This document shows positions 47,801 to 60,589 of a stretch of DNA of 64,000 bases, one piece after another (the stretch's first letter is position 1; each line of letters begins with the position of its first letter). The stretch lies in assembly GCF_003473485.1 (NCBI RefSeq), contig NC_053043.1, positions 4,660,001-4,724,000 on the forward strand, given 5' to 3'. The DNA is from Medicago truncatula. Its lineage: Eukaryota > Streptophyta > Magnoliopsida > Fabales > Fabaceae. Under the pieces are notes generated by a model that saw nothing but the letters and a program-made list of their open reading frames with translations, was not told the DNA's origin and made no database searches. The position numbers and the translations under genes were made by a program.

Positions 47801-49859
47801 GTATTTAATCATATATAGCATTAGCACTTAGCTTTGTGGGCTACGTTTTCTATTTACGCACTTAAATAAATATAAGTGTACTCCTTGCAGCTGCACTTTA
47901 CGGTGCATCAATTTGAAAATGGAGGTACATGTCCACTATATTCTTGGGCCATTGAATTGATATAATATATTTTTTCATTTGATTTTTGTCATACCTAACT
48001 CTTGCTTTTATACATTTATTTTTTAGGGATCTTGCTTTTGTACATTTAATAATTGAAGAGTAACACTTGTATGGTCACATGCATAAATAATTTGGATTTA
48101 GACACACACAATTGATAAAAAGTACAGGAGCAAATAAAACTTGTGACCATATAAGTTTTTCTCACACTATATATATGTATAAGTTATTTTTTATCATTTT
48201 ACATTCTTTCTTGTCATATTTCTCTCACTTCTTTTTCTTTTTGTGTGTGTTTCTTTGCTATACTTCTTATCTTTTGACCATCTCTGACCTTTCCATTTAT
48301 ATATTTCTTGCCCAAAAGTGACTAGTTTATAATAATACAGAAATATAAAAGTTTGTGTTACTTACGGGTAAACTTTAGTAGACCTAGATTAAATGTATTC
48401 AAACATAAATTATTTCATATATAAACTGTTTTTAACCAAAATTAAATTTACAAATTTAAATTTAATTCTTGTTACTTTGTAATCAAACATCGAAAATCAA
48501 TTTTTATTTTTATTGTAGGAGAATAGAAGATAGCACACATTTAGAATTTTGAAGAACATCTATAAATATAGACTATGTTTGGTATTACGGTGGATATGTT
48601 AAAATTATGCTGATCCAACTTGATTTTCTAAAAATTATACTTTATAACTTCTGAAAATCATCGTGATTCTGACGTAACTACCGTGATACCAAACATACAC
48701 ATGATATTTTTTTTAGCAAAAACATACACATGAACATGATGTTTGGTGTTGGAGAAAAGTGACAAAACTAATTAATACTTGAAGAACCAACGCATGGCGT
48801 AAATGAAAAGGCAACATTAAGAAACAAACAAGGAAATGGAAATGAAGACAAATGTGTGAGTGTTGTATTCACTGAAAACCAATGAATGAATCATGCACCA
48901 AATTAGAAAGAAGACAAAGATATAGTAAAAATAAAATAAAGTAAACCTGGAATGTCACTGTAGACTGTGCTTCCCTCCTTAAAAAGCTGGTCTTTACATT
49001 GGGCACCGACGCATGAATCATACACGACAGTGATTCCCACATGTTCAGACTCAGTGAATCACCCACAAACATTATCTTCTTACCCCTCCATTTGTTCAGA
49101 AAATCCTTCCCATCAAAACTACATCCAGAAAAATTGCACTCATTTTAACAAAAATCTTATTAAAAAAGATTGGCTAAGAGAAAATTATTAACAGCATCAA
49201 TCTATGAAACACAAACTCAGACACAGACACTGGACACGACACAGATACAAACACTGATAATAATTTGAGAAAATAACATAATTTAATACAATCATATATG
49301 TTAGTGTCGTGTTCGTGTCAGAAAACATTATGTATCCGAGGTTATAACACGCATAATCCAAGTAGTATTTGTGTTTCATAGATATCAATAAAGGCTGGTT
49401 ATCTTACAACTTTCTCATATAAGATTTGAACTCAATCAGTAAGGATTAAAATCAAATAAATAAATTTAACCGAGCTGATATTGAAAACTATGTTTCAATA
49501 TTTCTAATAAATATGATATTGGTATGGAAGAAATTGTATTATTATATTGATACATATAAATGTGGGAGTATATACCTTGGTAAGGCACATGAATCAGGTT
49601 TCCAAGAGTATTTGAGGTATTGTTTATCAGGTCTTCCATACTTTTGACAATTAAATTCAGGATCAATGAAGGGGCAGCTTGAATCATAGAGAGGATAAGA
49701 AGGGTCAACCACCCAACTTCCTATGAACAAATTGCACCCATTTGTTACTACTGGCTTTTTCCCTCTTAAGCTACTTACATTATGGAACTTTGCTTCACCA
49801 AGTAGAAGTTGATGAAAAAGTGAGAATAGAAGAAGCAGAGTAATTGCTCTGAAACCCAT
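44856..49859 (-). CDS. Trichome birefringence-like (TBL) polysaccharide O-acetyltransferase
   Basis: Golgi-type member of the TBL/PMR5 family, whose characterised members O-acetylate cell-wall polysaccharides such as xylan, mannan or pectin. Five exons on the minus strand: 49576-49859, 48947-49118, 46056-46231, 45365-45523 and 44856-45147, giving 360 residues, usual for the smaller members. All junctions are GT/AG with matching phases. The N-terminus ([19 protein letters not shown]) is a signal peptide or anchor. The PMR5N block has [20 protein letters not shown]. The GDS motif is [15 protein letters not shown], and the C-terminal DxxH motif is [15 protein letters not shown]. Intron 2 is 2.7 kb. 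It resembles the Arabidopsis TBL38/TBL41 type, but the exact orthologue is uncertain. The exon 1/2 junction gives Ser where homologues often have Arg. Confidence 0.92.
45698..45806. mobile_element. Palindromic MITE in TBL intron 3
   Basis: It begins TATGTTTGGTATTACGGT and ends ACCGTGATACC AACATA in inverted orientation, about 110 bp long. A related element lies in intron 2 at 48573. A half copy (TACCAAACATACCG) lies near 45970. Confidence 0.6.
48573..48698. mobile_element. Palindromic MITE in TBL intron 2
   Basis: The same ends as the element at 45698 (TATGTTTGGTATTACGGT and its inverse) with a different loop. Two family members in introns of one gene suggest local hopping or a preference for this gene's open chromatin. 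Confidence 0.65.
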
Positions 49860-52040
49860 TTGAGATTTGCCTTGAATTGAATGAAACTTGTGTGCTCTTG
49901 TGGGTCATATATGTAATGTATGATGGAAAAGTAGTACTTAGTCGGTTCTATTGGTGTGGTGGGTGATATTGGACACTGATTTTTTATTTATTTTTGGGAT
50001 TGTGACAAAGGGTTTTGGATGGATTAGTTTGTTTGTGTAGAGCTATCATAAGTTTGAAAATTGAAGAGATTGTTTTTATGGGGAAACTCAAGTGTTAATA
50101 CTACATACATGTGAGTGAATTGAAATGTTCTTTTGTATTCATTCCATTGGTCTAACCATCTACATCCTCCAATGTATTTAAGGCTCACGGGTTAAAGAGA
50201 ATCTGTTTGTTAGAATTAAATATATTTATGCAATTTGTTGTCACGTATCTAAATGGTCTCATCATCTCATTAATCATATAAGCTTGTTGTAACTAAAGTA
50301 GAAGAGATTTTTAATGATAAAATTTATCAATTTTTACTGGTTTTGATTTGTTTGGTAGTGATTTTTTTTTCATCAATAAGAATAACTCTTGTGAAATACT
50401 TAATCAAAATAGAAAAATATAATTAAGATGGTTTATGTCATATTGAAAGAAACTTAACCTACTGCCAGCTGTGATAAAATAAAAAAGTTACAAAAATCAA
50501 ACCAACACTACTTTTGGATGTATGCTTAAACAATATGATAAAGGTAATTGTTAGCATTTTCGTTATTATATAACCTTGATTATTTGCATATATACCACTT
50601 TCAAGCTTTGTAAATTTGATTTTTGTCTAAAAAAATAAACTTTGTAAATTTGACAACTGCACTTAATTGCTACCACTAGTTTTAGTGTGCTACCAAAGTG
50701 CACATGCCTTACATTTTGTGTGTTAATATTTCCCTCCTAATTGTTGTGGTCTTTGAACCTTGAGACTTTATAGAGTTTTGTAAATCAAGTACTAACTAAC
50801 AAAACTCATTTGAATTGATCTGATGGTATTAACTTTGGAACTGGGAGTGTTATCCTCCGTCTCAGATTCAATTTTTCCCTGCGTCAATTTAGGTGGATTA
50901 ATTTAACTTCTTAAAAAAAAAAAAAAAAATTGACCAACAATTATCTCCCTTGAAGTCTTTACGCCACATTCTTCTCTTATAAACCATTCGAAATGTGAGG
51001 AATTTCATCATCCCATCCAAGAGTTGAATCCTCTTGGTTTGTTTTCATCATAGTTTTACGAGAGTTCATAGACATCCTCTTGTATCAAGAGGGCGATTGT
51101 AATCCAACTTTTTGTAGTTCGATCGAACTTGAGACCTCATAATTGTACGTGTGAGTTTTAGATAGTGTTTGTCATTTATCTAAAAAAAACAATAAAATAC
51201 ACACTACAAAACAATTTGTTGCACGGCCTTCTAATTTTTAATTTAGAACCTTTTTTCTACATGAATTTGGACTTTTATGATAGTGGAAGAGTGGAAAAAA
51301 ACTTTAAAATAGGTTAATAACATATAAGTATCGCCAAATTATGTGTAAAAAACCATACAAGCTTAATAATATACCACTCAAAATTAGAATTACAAATATA
51401 AAATAACGTGTTTTACTCTTTTTTTTTTGTTAACCCTCGTATTTTGGGGGGAAGAAGAGATATGACAATTTAAAGTTTGATCGAGAAATAAATAAAATAT
51501 GTTAAAAATTATTTCAACCCGAAAAAGAATTCACATTCTCTCGAATTATTTCACGTTTAATGAAGTTGATTAATCACTTGAACTGAATCATTTGGTTATC
51601 TCTTTTACTCTTTAAAAGACATAGTAAAAATCGAATGTACTTGTGAGAACTTTTTTGATGAATAATTTGTATGCATTTTTGTTAATGCTTTTTAAACATT
51701 GAAGTCTATGTTAGGTATGATGAGCCACCAAAACTCAACTCATTTAAACTTTATGTTATAAAAATAAAAATGAATGCACTAAAAAAATCATTTAAACTTC
51801 CTTAAAAAACAAATAAACATTCAAACATGTGTAGATAATTTTTTTTTCCTCCAACATTAGTTTGTAACTTTGTGGATTCCGCTAGACTGAGCTTTTGTTG
51901 CTAAGTTGGGTATATATGTATTTTTTTTTTTTAACAAAAGTTGGGTAAATATTTATGTATTGGTTTTTCGGGTGGCTATTTTCCTTTCTTCTTTCAGAGA
52001 TTAAATGTTTTATTTGTACTATATTATTAGCGCCAGTTTC
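49860..52040. other. Intergenic region upstream of TBL
   Basis: The presumed TBL promoter lies at about 49860-50100; I found no strong TATA box. No other gene is seen. The SINE at 50803-50929 is the only clear element. Confidence 0.45.
50803..50929 (+). mobile_element. tRNA-derived SINE, family member 2
   Basis: Same layout and 3' end (GGATTAATTTAACTTCTT, then a run of about 17 A) as the copy at 42163. The B-box-like GATTCAATTTTTCC is more decayed, but the A-tail is longer. Confidence 0.6.
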
Positions 52041-52044
52041 CGTG

Positions 52045-52115
52045 AACTTAACTCAGTTGATAAGGACAATATATAATACATGCAAGGTCCGGAGTTCGAA
52101 TCCGACCACCACAAA
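52045..52115 (+). mobile_element. tRNA-derived SINE remnant, second family
   Basis: AACTTAACTCAGTTGATAAGG resembles a box A region and GGAGTTCGAATCCGACC a box B, 40 bp apart, followed by an A-run. Legume genomes contain many such copies. It is not a tRNA gene, since no cloverleaf can be drawn. Confidence 0.55.
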
Positions 52116-52331
52116 AAAACAATATTATTAGCGCTAAAACATCTGGGAGAATTTATTATCCATTTGAGTCCACAAAATTCGAGAAATTAATTTTAGGAAT
52201 CGTGCGCAAATGATACCCGGTTAAAAAAACAAAAATTCAACATCGATCAATATAAAAGGACCAGTAGAGTAGCTAAATCTTATTTTGTAGCTAAATCTAA
52301 AAGAGCTGAAAATAGTTATTTATAAAAAAAA

Positions 52332-52333
<2 letters not shown>

Positions 52334-52367
<34 letters not shown>
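52334..52367. repeat. (AT)n microsatellite inside a dispersed repeat
   Basis: About 17 AT units followed by the same flank as the repeat at 11601. The block is bracketed by a 30-bp direct repeat (AAATCTAAAAGAGCTGAAAA, at 52294 and 52445). Confidence 0.85.
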
Positions 52368-52369
<2 letters not shown>

Positions 52370-52833
52370 TGTTTGTTACATTTTTTTAATATTTAAATTT
52401 ATTATTATCTATTTTTTACAAGCATTTTTGAAAAGAGAATAGGTAAATCTAAAAGAGCTGAAAATAGTTATTTTCTATATATATGACATAGATTATTATT
52501 ATTATTGAAAAACATTTTTATGTTTAATTGCTGTTTGGATTCTTTATATGTAGGATTGTTATCACCGTATTTTAAATTTCTCAATTTTTGTCTACCAAAA
52601 TTTTAAATTTTTGAAATTGAATCTACAATCTAATTTACCCAACTAAATTTTGAAGACTAGACTTTCTACCAAGGTAATTTTTTTCGGTTTCCTTCTTTAG
52701 TGGAAAGTCTGGTCTTTCCCTAAATCCAACTTTCCTTACTTATTTGGATAAGTATTTTGTGGGTACAAATTTAGATAAACATTATTATTATTTTTTTTTT
52801 TGAAGGAAGATAAACATTATTATTGTATATTGA

Positions 52834-52971
52834 CTTTATGTGTTGCTATTTTTTTTATTACCATAATATTGGTATAAAATGTTTACAAAATTAACACACC
52901 TACTTTATGTGTTGCTATTTTTTTATTACCATAATATTGGTATAAAATGTTCACAAAATTAACACACCTAC
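52834..52971. repeat. 69-bp tandem duplication
   Basis: Two adjacent near-identical units start at 52834 and 52903 (CTTTATGTGTTGCTATTTTT). They differ by one T in a run and one C/T. Confidence 0.85.
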
Positions 52972-53951
52972 TCGATAAACTCTTCTATTTTTCTATCCGA
53001 TCAAAGTAATTGCTGCGTGCAAGTGTAAGTTATTTGTCCACATCAAATAGAAAAATGAATTTAAACACTTTACAAGTGAGATGACCAATAAACCTAAAAC
53101 TTTATAATATTGGGTAAAAGTCGTGTGATGTCTATATGATTGTTCTGACTTAGATGGGATGATCCCTCAGACTCCGTTGTAAACCAACGGTGATTATTTG
53201 GTATCAAAGCTTATGAAGCTTCACTATTGCAGATGGTCTCACACTATCAAAAAAGTCTGGGACAGAAAATAAAAGTAAGCCTACTTTTTACATCAAATAA
53301 AATAGAGGTAAACTTTGTTTACCACCGCCACCAATCCGGTGTGAACCACCCTCAAACTTTGGTGTGTCGGTTTGCTCTCATAAACAAAACAACAAAACTT
53401 TCGTTAAAAAGTTCCACCCAACGAACCCTAAAAGGTGAGAGGATATTTTTCTTCTTCTTGTTCAGTACTCAACAAACCCACTATTCTACGCAACTCATAG
53501 TGGCAAGTGCTTAGGATTATTCACATGTAATGGGTCATATGGGGTCCGTAATCCATTGTCTGCTTCTATCTGGTTTGAATCATTGTCCACTGTGGCTGCT
53601 GGTAAGCCGTGTACATCCTATGGTTTTGCCACTTTATGGACCCCAAACACAAAAATGCTTGCAACTTGCAATTAATAAAGTGCAATTTCTTCTCTATTAA
53701 TTAGCTAGTTGACCAATCTTTTCCCCAATGTTGCTTGATAATCTTGTGCACTTGCAAGTTGCAAGACAACATAACAGCAGCAAATTAGTGATAAGCTTAC
53801 GTTTTTTTGTTTTAATTGTTTTTTTCTTCAATACGCCTCAACATATCAAATGTTTTTGGAGTTTTTTTTTACATTTGAGTTATATATCTACAAGACTCGT
53901 AAATATAAGTTTATATTTTGTACATCATAGATATACAATTTTTTTTTTGGT
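52972..53951. other. Intergenic region
   Basis: No gene is supported. The ORF at 53227-53514 has no recognisable family. A phrase TTGGTATCAAAGC near 53199 weakly resembles an LTR-element primer site, but no LTR was found around it. Confidence 0.35.
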
Positions 53952-54075
53952 TGATAGATAGACGAAATGGTAAAGCCATTATAAACTCAAACACAAATGG
54001 AGACACTGGGGTTCGAACCCTGATCATGACATCCGACCGAACAATTTCGACATTTTGCCAGTTAAGCTAGGATTT
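53952..54075 (+). mobile_element. tRNA-derived SINE-like remnant
   Basis: A B-box GGGGTTCGAACCCTGATC follows an A-box-like AAATGGTAAAGCC by about 40 bp. The 3' part (AAGCTAGGATTTC) recurs in a weaker copy near 34670-34730. Confidence 0.4.
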
Positions 54076-55599
54076 CTGGATTCATAGATATACATTTTAT
54101 TCACTATAAATGTGTACAATTAAATTACATGATATCATAAGATATTTTTCATCAAATCAAGATCTACTCAAAGTTAAGGATACTAAAGCCTTAGCCATGG
54201 TCTTACCAAAAATAAAAAATACTTTTCATAGAATTTTATAAATAAAAAGACCACATATAGAGACAAAAAAGACCTAATACAATAAATTTGTTTTATATCT
54301 TATTTATTATTAAAATTTATATTGGGTTGACCCTGAGACAAATTAATATCTATCTATTCTATTTGTATCTTCTTCTATACCTATATCTAGGGGGAATATC
54401 TAGTTTTGGTGTGGTAATTTTCTTTCAATTGTAACATTAGTTTAAACTATTGTATTTACAATCTTATTTTTTTATAATATTATTTAAATCTTTAATTAAA
54501 AAATATGCCAGTTAAATTTCATTGATATAGAAACAATATAAATTATATTTTTATATAACCAGGTACAATTAATAACATTAAAAGAAAATGGAATAATAAA
54601 GAACATAGTATCATAGGAAAATAAATATTAAAGTATATGGTTTGACGATTTAGAAGAGAAAGGGAGGTGATGACTTACCCTTTTATAATATATTATATAA
54701 CCATGTACAATAAAATAAATCTATAATGAAGTGTAATGGAAAAGCGGAACATGTCCGTCTTGATGCTACTCTATAAATATATCTATATTAGGATTGTACA
54801 AGGGACGAACTAGCTATGTTGTATATGACCCGAACCTGGTTCTAACACTAACTCAAGACAAATTTTCGACATGAAATCGACCCTAAACTCTGTCAAAATT
54901 GATGAGGTACGTGTCAGATAAGGATGAGACAATACCAAGACAAGATCAGGTTGGTCCAAGTCAAAATCACCTGTACATCAAGTCAAAATTGATGAGGTAC
55001 GTGACTGATACGATTTGGATTTGAATTTACTTATGATTCTAAGTAGTATATCTTCGATTGAGTTTTGATGATACGTATTTTGAAATAAGTTTCGTTATGT
55101 TGTAATATATGGTTTTAGCATTGTGATTTAAGAATGATGTTTTGAAAATTATGGTTATAATGGCGACGGCTTAGGTGCACCTAGTATGTGAATTCAATTA
55201 GGTATAGTTACCCCGTTAGATGGAGCCGCCCCTATGGAAAGGCCGTCATTAGGAGGAGAGGGCTATCAATAAGAGGTAAACTCCCTAATTTAAAATGTTT
55301 TACACTTGTTTTGAGTCGAGAGAAAAGATCTACCCGTTAGATGGAGCCGCCCATATGGAAAGGACACCATTAGGAGGATAGGGCTATCAACGAGATGGAG
55401 CTAGTTCTCGATTCACCCATTTTGATTATTTTTACTAAATGGAGTTTTCTATATTTTCTTTAAAGACTTTTATCAAGATTTTCGACAATATATTTTTAAA
55501 GGCTTTTGTTATGATTTTCGGCGATATATTTTCTATAGGCTTGTAATCTTATTTTCACATCTTTACAACATTGAGATTAGAAATACTCTTATTCATGAT
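54076..55599. other. Intergenic region with local direct repeats
   Basis: No gene is seen. Short repeats occur: AAAATTGATGAGGTACGTG at 54897 and 54983, and the pair listed at 55212. Confidence 0.45.
55212..55395. repeat. 121-bp-period direct repeat (GGAGCCGCC phrase)
   Basis: CCGTTAGATGGAGCCGCC and about 60 bp around it occur at 55212-55274 and 55333-55395. The unit is GC-richer than its surroundings, which may mark part of an old element or a captured exon. Confidence 0.65.
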
Positions 55600-56800
55600 G
55601 TTGATTTCACGTACAATGATTGATAGTAAATTAGCAAGTGTACTAATTTGAATCGAGTAATAAAATAATTCTTTTCCTCAGGGACTGTTTTAATCTCTAC
55701 TTAACAAGAACATTATCATTAAGATGTAATTAAATTGGGGGTTGCCTTAGGCAAATTGGTTTTGTGTGCAATTGTGATTCAATTGACGAAAGTGACGGTG
55801 GTTTTTGAAATATTTTAGAGAGATGACTAGGTCATTCGAATCATCTGCAATTCACTCAATGGGCAACCTGGTTCTTATGTCTACGAACGTCACAAAGTAA
55901 ATGATGAATCAACACATTAACTTAGGTCAATTCCTTGATCCTAAGTCTGCTTATCTAATCATAATTCCCTAATCCCTTAGGTGAACCTATAATTGTCAAA
56001 GGATATTAAGTCCGTTAATTCAATGATCTCAACCTAACAACTCTCAATCCCTAGATTGTCTGTTAGACTGAAAAGCATAAATAGATCCGAGTTACACGCT
56101 ACGGTCAATAGTCATATAATCTCTTAAATCAATTATATTGGGTCAGAATCATAAAAGCATTAAGAACAAGATATACTGAATAAACTAGATTGACATTCAT
56201 AAACGTAAGAGTTTCAGGTTACAACCACATGAGCTATTACATAATCATCTCTTGACCTAATCACAAAGGACTTAGCTACTCATGGCTAAAACATAAATAA
56301 CTAATGATAAAGAAGAATTCATTACATGAAATTGATAACTGGCTATGAGTTTTGATGGTCTCCCACCTTTTGCTCAGTGATCCAGCTCCAAAAGTATGAT
56401 TTTCTCTCCAAAAATTCGAACCCTTCCTCCAGAAATCGATTTCCTTTTTGTAGGACATTTAACAGAAACGCTAAAATCGTACTCCGATGCTCCAGATCGG
56501 AGCACGATGGCCCAGTCAACACAAAACTAACATAGAAGCGTCTTCAAAATCGTAGCCCGATTTTGGGAAATCAGACTCCGATTTTTTACGAGACAACATG
56601 TCTCACTTAAGCTGCACAATCATACTACGATGTCACCAAATCGTAGTACGATTTTTCTCCTCTTCAGAATTACAAAACAGCCATTTTTTTCAGCTTCTGA
56701 CTCATGCATAATCACCTGAACTTAACCAAAACTACATAAAAACTATAACAAAATGATGTATGACCTAATGTCATCAATGATACAAAGTAATTGCAAGCAG
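55600..56800. mobile_element. LTR-retrotransposon-like fossil fragment
   Basis: The phrase TTAGCAAGTGTACTAATTTG followed by TCAGGGACTG resembles the conserved LTR text of plant Ty3/gypsy-like elements. The interior has no protein domain I can recognise. It looks like a broken, old fragment with undefined ends. Confidence 0.35.
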
Positions 56801-58006
56801 AAATATTAATGTTGCTTCTAAATGTTAGATATGTGATGGCTTGTAGTAAGGTTATACGAAAAGGATAAACTCACAATTTAAAAGGTGTTATAAAAATTTC
56901 GCTAATAATTTAGTTCATTTTATTACAGTTTGGTTAAACAAGCTAAGAGCAACATATTTGTTATGTCGGCGACATTGGATTAAGAAATATTCCTATTTGA
57001 TTTTGGATTAATAGAATTTTATACGGTTATTAGTTTTGTAAATGAACATTAGATTTTGAGAAACTTAATTACTCGTGTCCATGTGTGTTTCCCTTATAGT
57101 TGGTGGTGATTGTTGTCTCCTCACTAAGTCTTTATGACTTACCCCTTCTTCTTACATTTTTTCAGATTCAAAGTCAAGTGCGTAGAAAGCTTGTAGTAGA
57201 GTTAAACATCTGTCAATGTCATCCTTTTGGGTAGGTCTCCTCTATGTATAAACTGAATGGTGTATGTAGCTGCAGCTATTGGTAGTCGACAAATGTTTTG
57301 TTTTGAGTTGTATAAACATCTAGTTATGTCACTTTGAGATTCTGCTGATAATACAAGTATATAGACAAGATTCATATCTTGGAAAGTATTCAAAATATAG
57401 AGGATACTATGTCAAAATTTCAGTGGATATCATTACAAGTGAAAGTCAATTTGAAAATTGTTTAAATTATAGTTTGTCAAGGGTCGTTAATAGACTTGCC
57501 GGACTAGGATGTTCTAGTTCATGCGCCGGTCACGAAATTGAATTTTGGGTCGTGACAGATTTCACTATAGTTTCTCATGCATCCGTGACTGTTTCCCATA
57601 CATTTTTTTTTATTTGATCATCTAGATTTGAGATCTTTAACTTTGCGATTCCCACACCTTTAATTTCACTTCTGTTTCGATTTCATAAATTAAATTTTAC
57701 ATGAATTTGCGATCCAAATAAGGAATTAACAAAGGGCAGTGCAGTTTGAAGATTAAAAACGAATACTGTGACGACTGGATCCAGTGGAAAACAAATTGTT
57801 ATGCTTAGTTTGAAGTTAGTAAATTTGTCGAAAAAGAATCTAGTGTATCTCACTAAATAGATAATGTGACATATATAAGAACATTCAATTAACATTATAT
57901 GAGTTGGTTCTAAAGAACAGATGAAAGTATAAAGAGTCATTGCGAGCAAATATTAAATTGCAGAGATCATACTTATAAAGAACAATATAAAACAAGGACT
58001 AAATAA
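56801..58006. other. Intergenic region downstream of the coiled-coil gene
   Basis: Apart from the presumed 3' untranslated region of the minus-strand gene ending at 58007, I see no gene. ORFs at 57202-57949 have no family features. Confidence 0.4.
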
Positions 58007-58811
58007 CTATGAACAACAGTTCCAACACTGTAGAAGCCTTTTCAGCGGGTTCTTTGTTGATTTTGCAGCAGCCATTTCTTCATTCTTCTGTTGGTTCATC
58101 CTTTCATCAGCTGCAGCTCGCTCTTTGGCCTCGGTAGCAGCCCTTTCTACCTTAACTTGGGCGTCATTTTCAACCCTTTTACGTGCTTCCTTCTCCTCTC
58201 TCTCTGCAGCAGCAGCCTTTTGCTCTACAGCTCTTACATCATCACTCCGGCGTGCTTCAGCAGCTGCTCTTTCACGATATCTTCTTGTAGATATTTGTAT
58301 GTTCTCTCTTGCCTTATGTCTCTCCGCCCTTTCCTGCTCTTCTCGTAACCTATATAAGCCGTATACATCATAGGAAAATTTTTAAAATTAGTGTCAATGT
58401 CGTGTTCTATGTTTTATAGTTTACAAGTGACGTTTCATACTTTGTAATAAAAGTGTTACCAATTGATTTTTTATCTTTCAGTTGTCTAATGTTTGAAACA
58501 TCTAATAATTTGAAAGGTTTGTAGTTAGGGACAGATTTTTTAAAAGAGAATCATAACAGGAACAGATTTTTTAGAAGAGAATCATAACTAAGAATGAAGG
58601 TAGTAGCAAAAAACAAAGACTATTATGCAAGTAAAGTCAATGGTACCATCAAATTTTAAGGCTGCGTTTGGTCTGACTTTTTTGAATCATAAAAGAAGGA
58701 AAAAACAACCAAATTCAACACATGTGGTTATTCTATGCGATATAAAGTAGGAAAAAAAACTGACCGGGCATGGACGACAGCACAAACAACAGCAGCATCA
58801 AAGGCACTCAT
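58007..58811 (-). CDS. Small coiled-coil protein of unknown function
   Basis: I do not recognise the family. Two exons on the minus strand: 58765-58811 and 58007-58349, joined by CG/GTCAGT and TATAG/GTTAC in matching phase, give 129 residues. Exon 1 encodes MSAFDAAVVCAVVHA. Exon 2 is open from acceptor to stop and rich in Glu, Arg, Lys and Ala (EERAERHKARE- and AAAEREEKEARKRVE-like heptads), so residues 17-110 should form a long charged helix or coiled coil. The end LLQCWNCCS has four Cys in nine residues, which could be lipidated or bind metal; this is a guess. Exon 2 shows no stop for 114 codons in that frame, which with good splice sites argues for a real gene. Confidence 0.6.
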
Positions 58812-58959
58812 GATGAAGAACAGAAGCGGCGACGAGACAAGGAAGAGCGATGAACAGAACAGTCGACAGTGGAATTTGAAAACACAGCCTTTTGCGCCTT
58901 TTAATTATGAAACTCTGTTACATTCAGATTGAGGGTCGATACTAGTTAGGCCAAGATTA

Positions 58960-60589
58960 AAGCTACAGCCCATAACAAAGTGAGAAAAGTGCGTTATTTT
59001 CTGTTATTTTTCATCGCCATATCTTCAATCTTCATCTTTTGTAACAATCAATTATCATATCCCTTATATTATTGGTTATTTGATAATCTTGTCATTTTTC
59101 CATTGAAGTGCCAATTTACTATATATCTACATCATTGATGTATAATTGTCGACAAACCTGTAATGGAAATACCTGATCACAAAAATAATATTAGTTCAAA
59201 GATTTTACAATTTTTTTTAGTAATCTAACTAACAAACCCTAAATTCTTTAAAAAAACTAAAAATTCCTAAATAGCTAAGGATGTTAATAATAAATAAACC
59301 TAAAAGAAATGAAAAGATTTGACCAGATTTTATTTTTGTGACCCATGAAGTGGAAATACTTATTAATCACAAAAATAATATTAGTTCAAAGATTTTACAA
59401 TTTTTGAGCAGGGGACATTTACTTGGCTCAACAACCACTTAATCAGCCAAGGACGGATCCAAACATAATATTTTGGTGTGGCTGAATTATATAAGAAACT
59501 ATGAACTAAATTATACTAAAAATAAGAAATAATATTGTTTGTCTTTAGAAAGCACAAGAAGATCAAGAGCTAATATGAAAAATTCTTATTTTTGCTTAAT
59601 AATTACTCCCTCTATGTTCTTTTTTAACTGTCGTTTTGAAATATTAACATCAAATTAACGAAGTGTATTTTTGCACCTTTACTTCCAATTACATAGACCG
59701 TTATTTTAATCCACCAATATATTCATATTTTTTTACACACACTTTCTCTTTACAATAATTTAATATGTTATCTTTCTTTCGTAACAAATAATTGTTAGTT
59801 AGTATCTTTTTCTCCAACAAATTCTTATTTTTTGCACACTTTGTCTCTCTCATAACAAACAATTATCAATTTTAAGATAATAAGAAACAAATCTTGTTTA
59901 AAAAAACAATCAAATTTTGTTTAAAAAAACAATATTTAGTTTTCCAAATATATAGTATTAATTAATTTTATTGAAAACGATAAGAGTAATTGACAAATAG
60001 TATAATTGATAAATCGTATCCTTAAAATACCAAAAGCACAATTAAATAGGAACGTTAAATCCGCACTTAAACGACACTTAAAACATAATAGAGGAAGTAC
60101 TATTTTTTATTGCAAGGTGAGAAAATTTTGCATGAGATCTACATCATATATCACTATATGTATTTATGATTCAATTCTATAACATATTCATCACTACACC
60201 AAAGTGGCTTAGGTCTTTATACATCAAGTTATGGTTCTAGGTTTGATTCCTTAAACTTAATTTTTATGATTCACTCGTTTTTTTTTTTTTTTGGTACAAT
60301 ATGATTAATTCGTTTAAACGAGGAAGAATAGGGAATGAGAAGAAGAGAAGGAAACAAATCAAATATGGGTGGTTCACCATAATATACTATGGACCTGCAA
60401 TCAAACGGTTATAATCATGTTAAAAATATTAGACATCAAAAAACTAATTGCGAGGATCAAAACAGAAAACGGCAGAAGACATAAGGGATCAGTTTGAGAC
60501 ACTTTATAGTTAGGGGATCAAAGTGAAAATCAAAAATAAATTAAGGGACCAAATGATATATTAAGTCTTATAAATAAAAGGCCCAAAAC
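58960..60589. other. Intergenic region between the coiled-coil gene and the F-box gene
   Basis: No gene is seen. Contains a direct repeat of about 50 bp (59163-59212 and 59353-59402, phrase CACAAAAATAATATTAGTTC) and the Stowaway element at 59606. Confidence 0.5.
59606..60097. mobile_element. Stowaway-type MITE (492 bp)
   Basis: Left end CTCCCTCTATGTTC and right end, inverted, CTTCCTCTATTATG, with TA on both sides. AACTGTCGTTTT inside the left end is matched by AAACGACACTT near the right. It is longer than the other Stowaways here and may contain further insertions. Confidence 0.7.

Noticed and set aside
53227-53514. 95-codon ORF
   Set aside because: No recognisable domain, and the surrounding sequence is repeat-like. 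Not supported as a gene.
58091-58373. Plus-strand ORFs rich in Ser, Ala and Leu
   Set aside because: They are antisense shadows of exon 2 of the minus-strand coiled-coil gene, whose spliced frame is far more gene-like.
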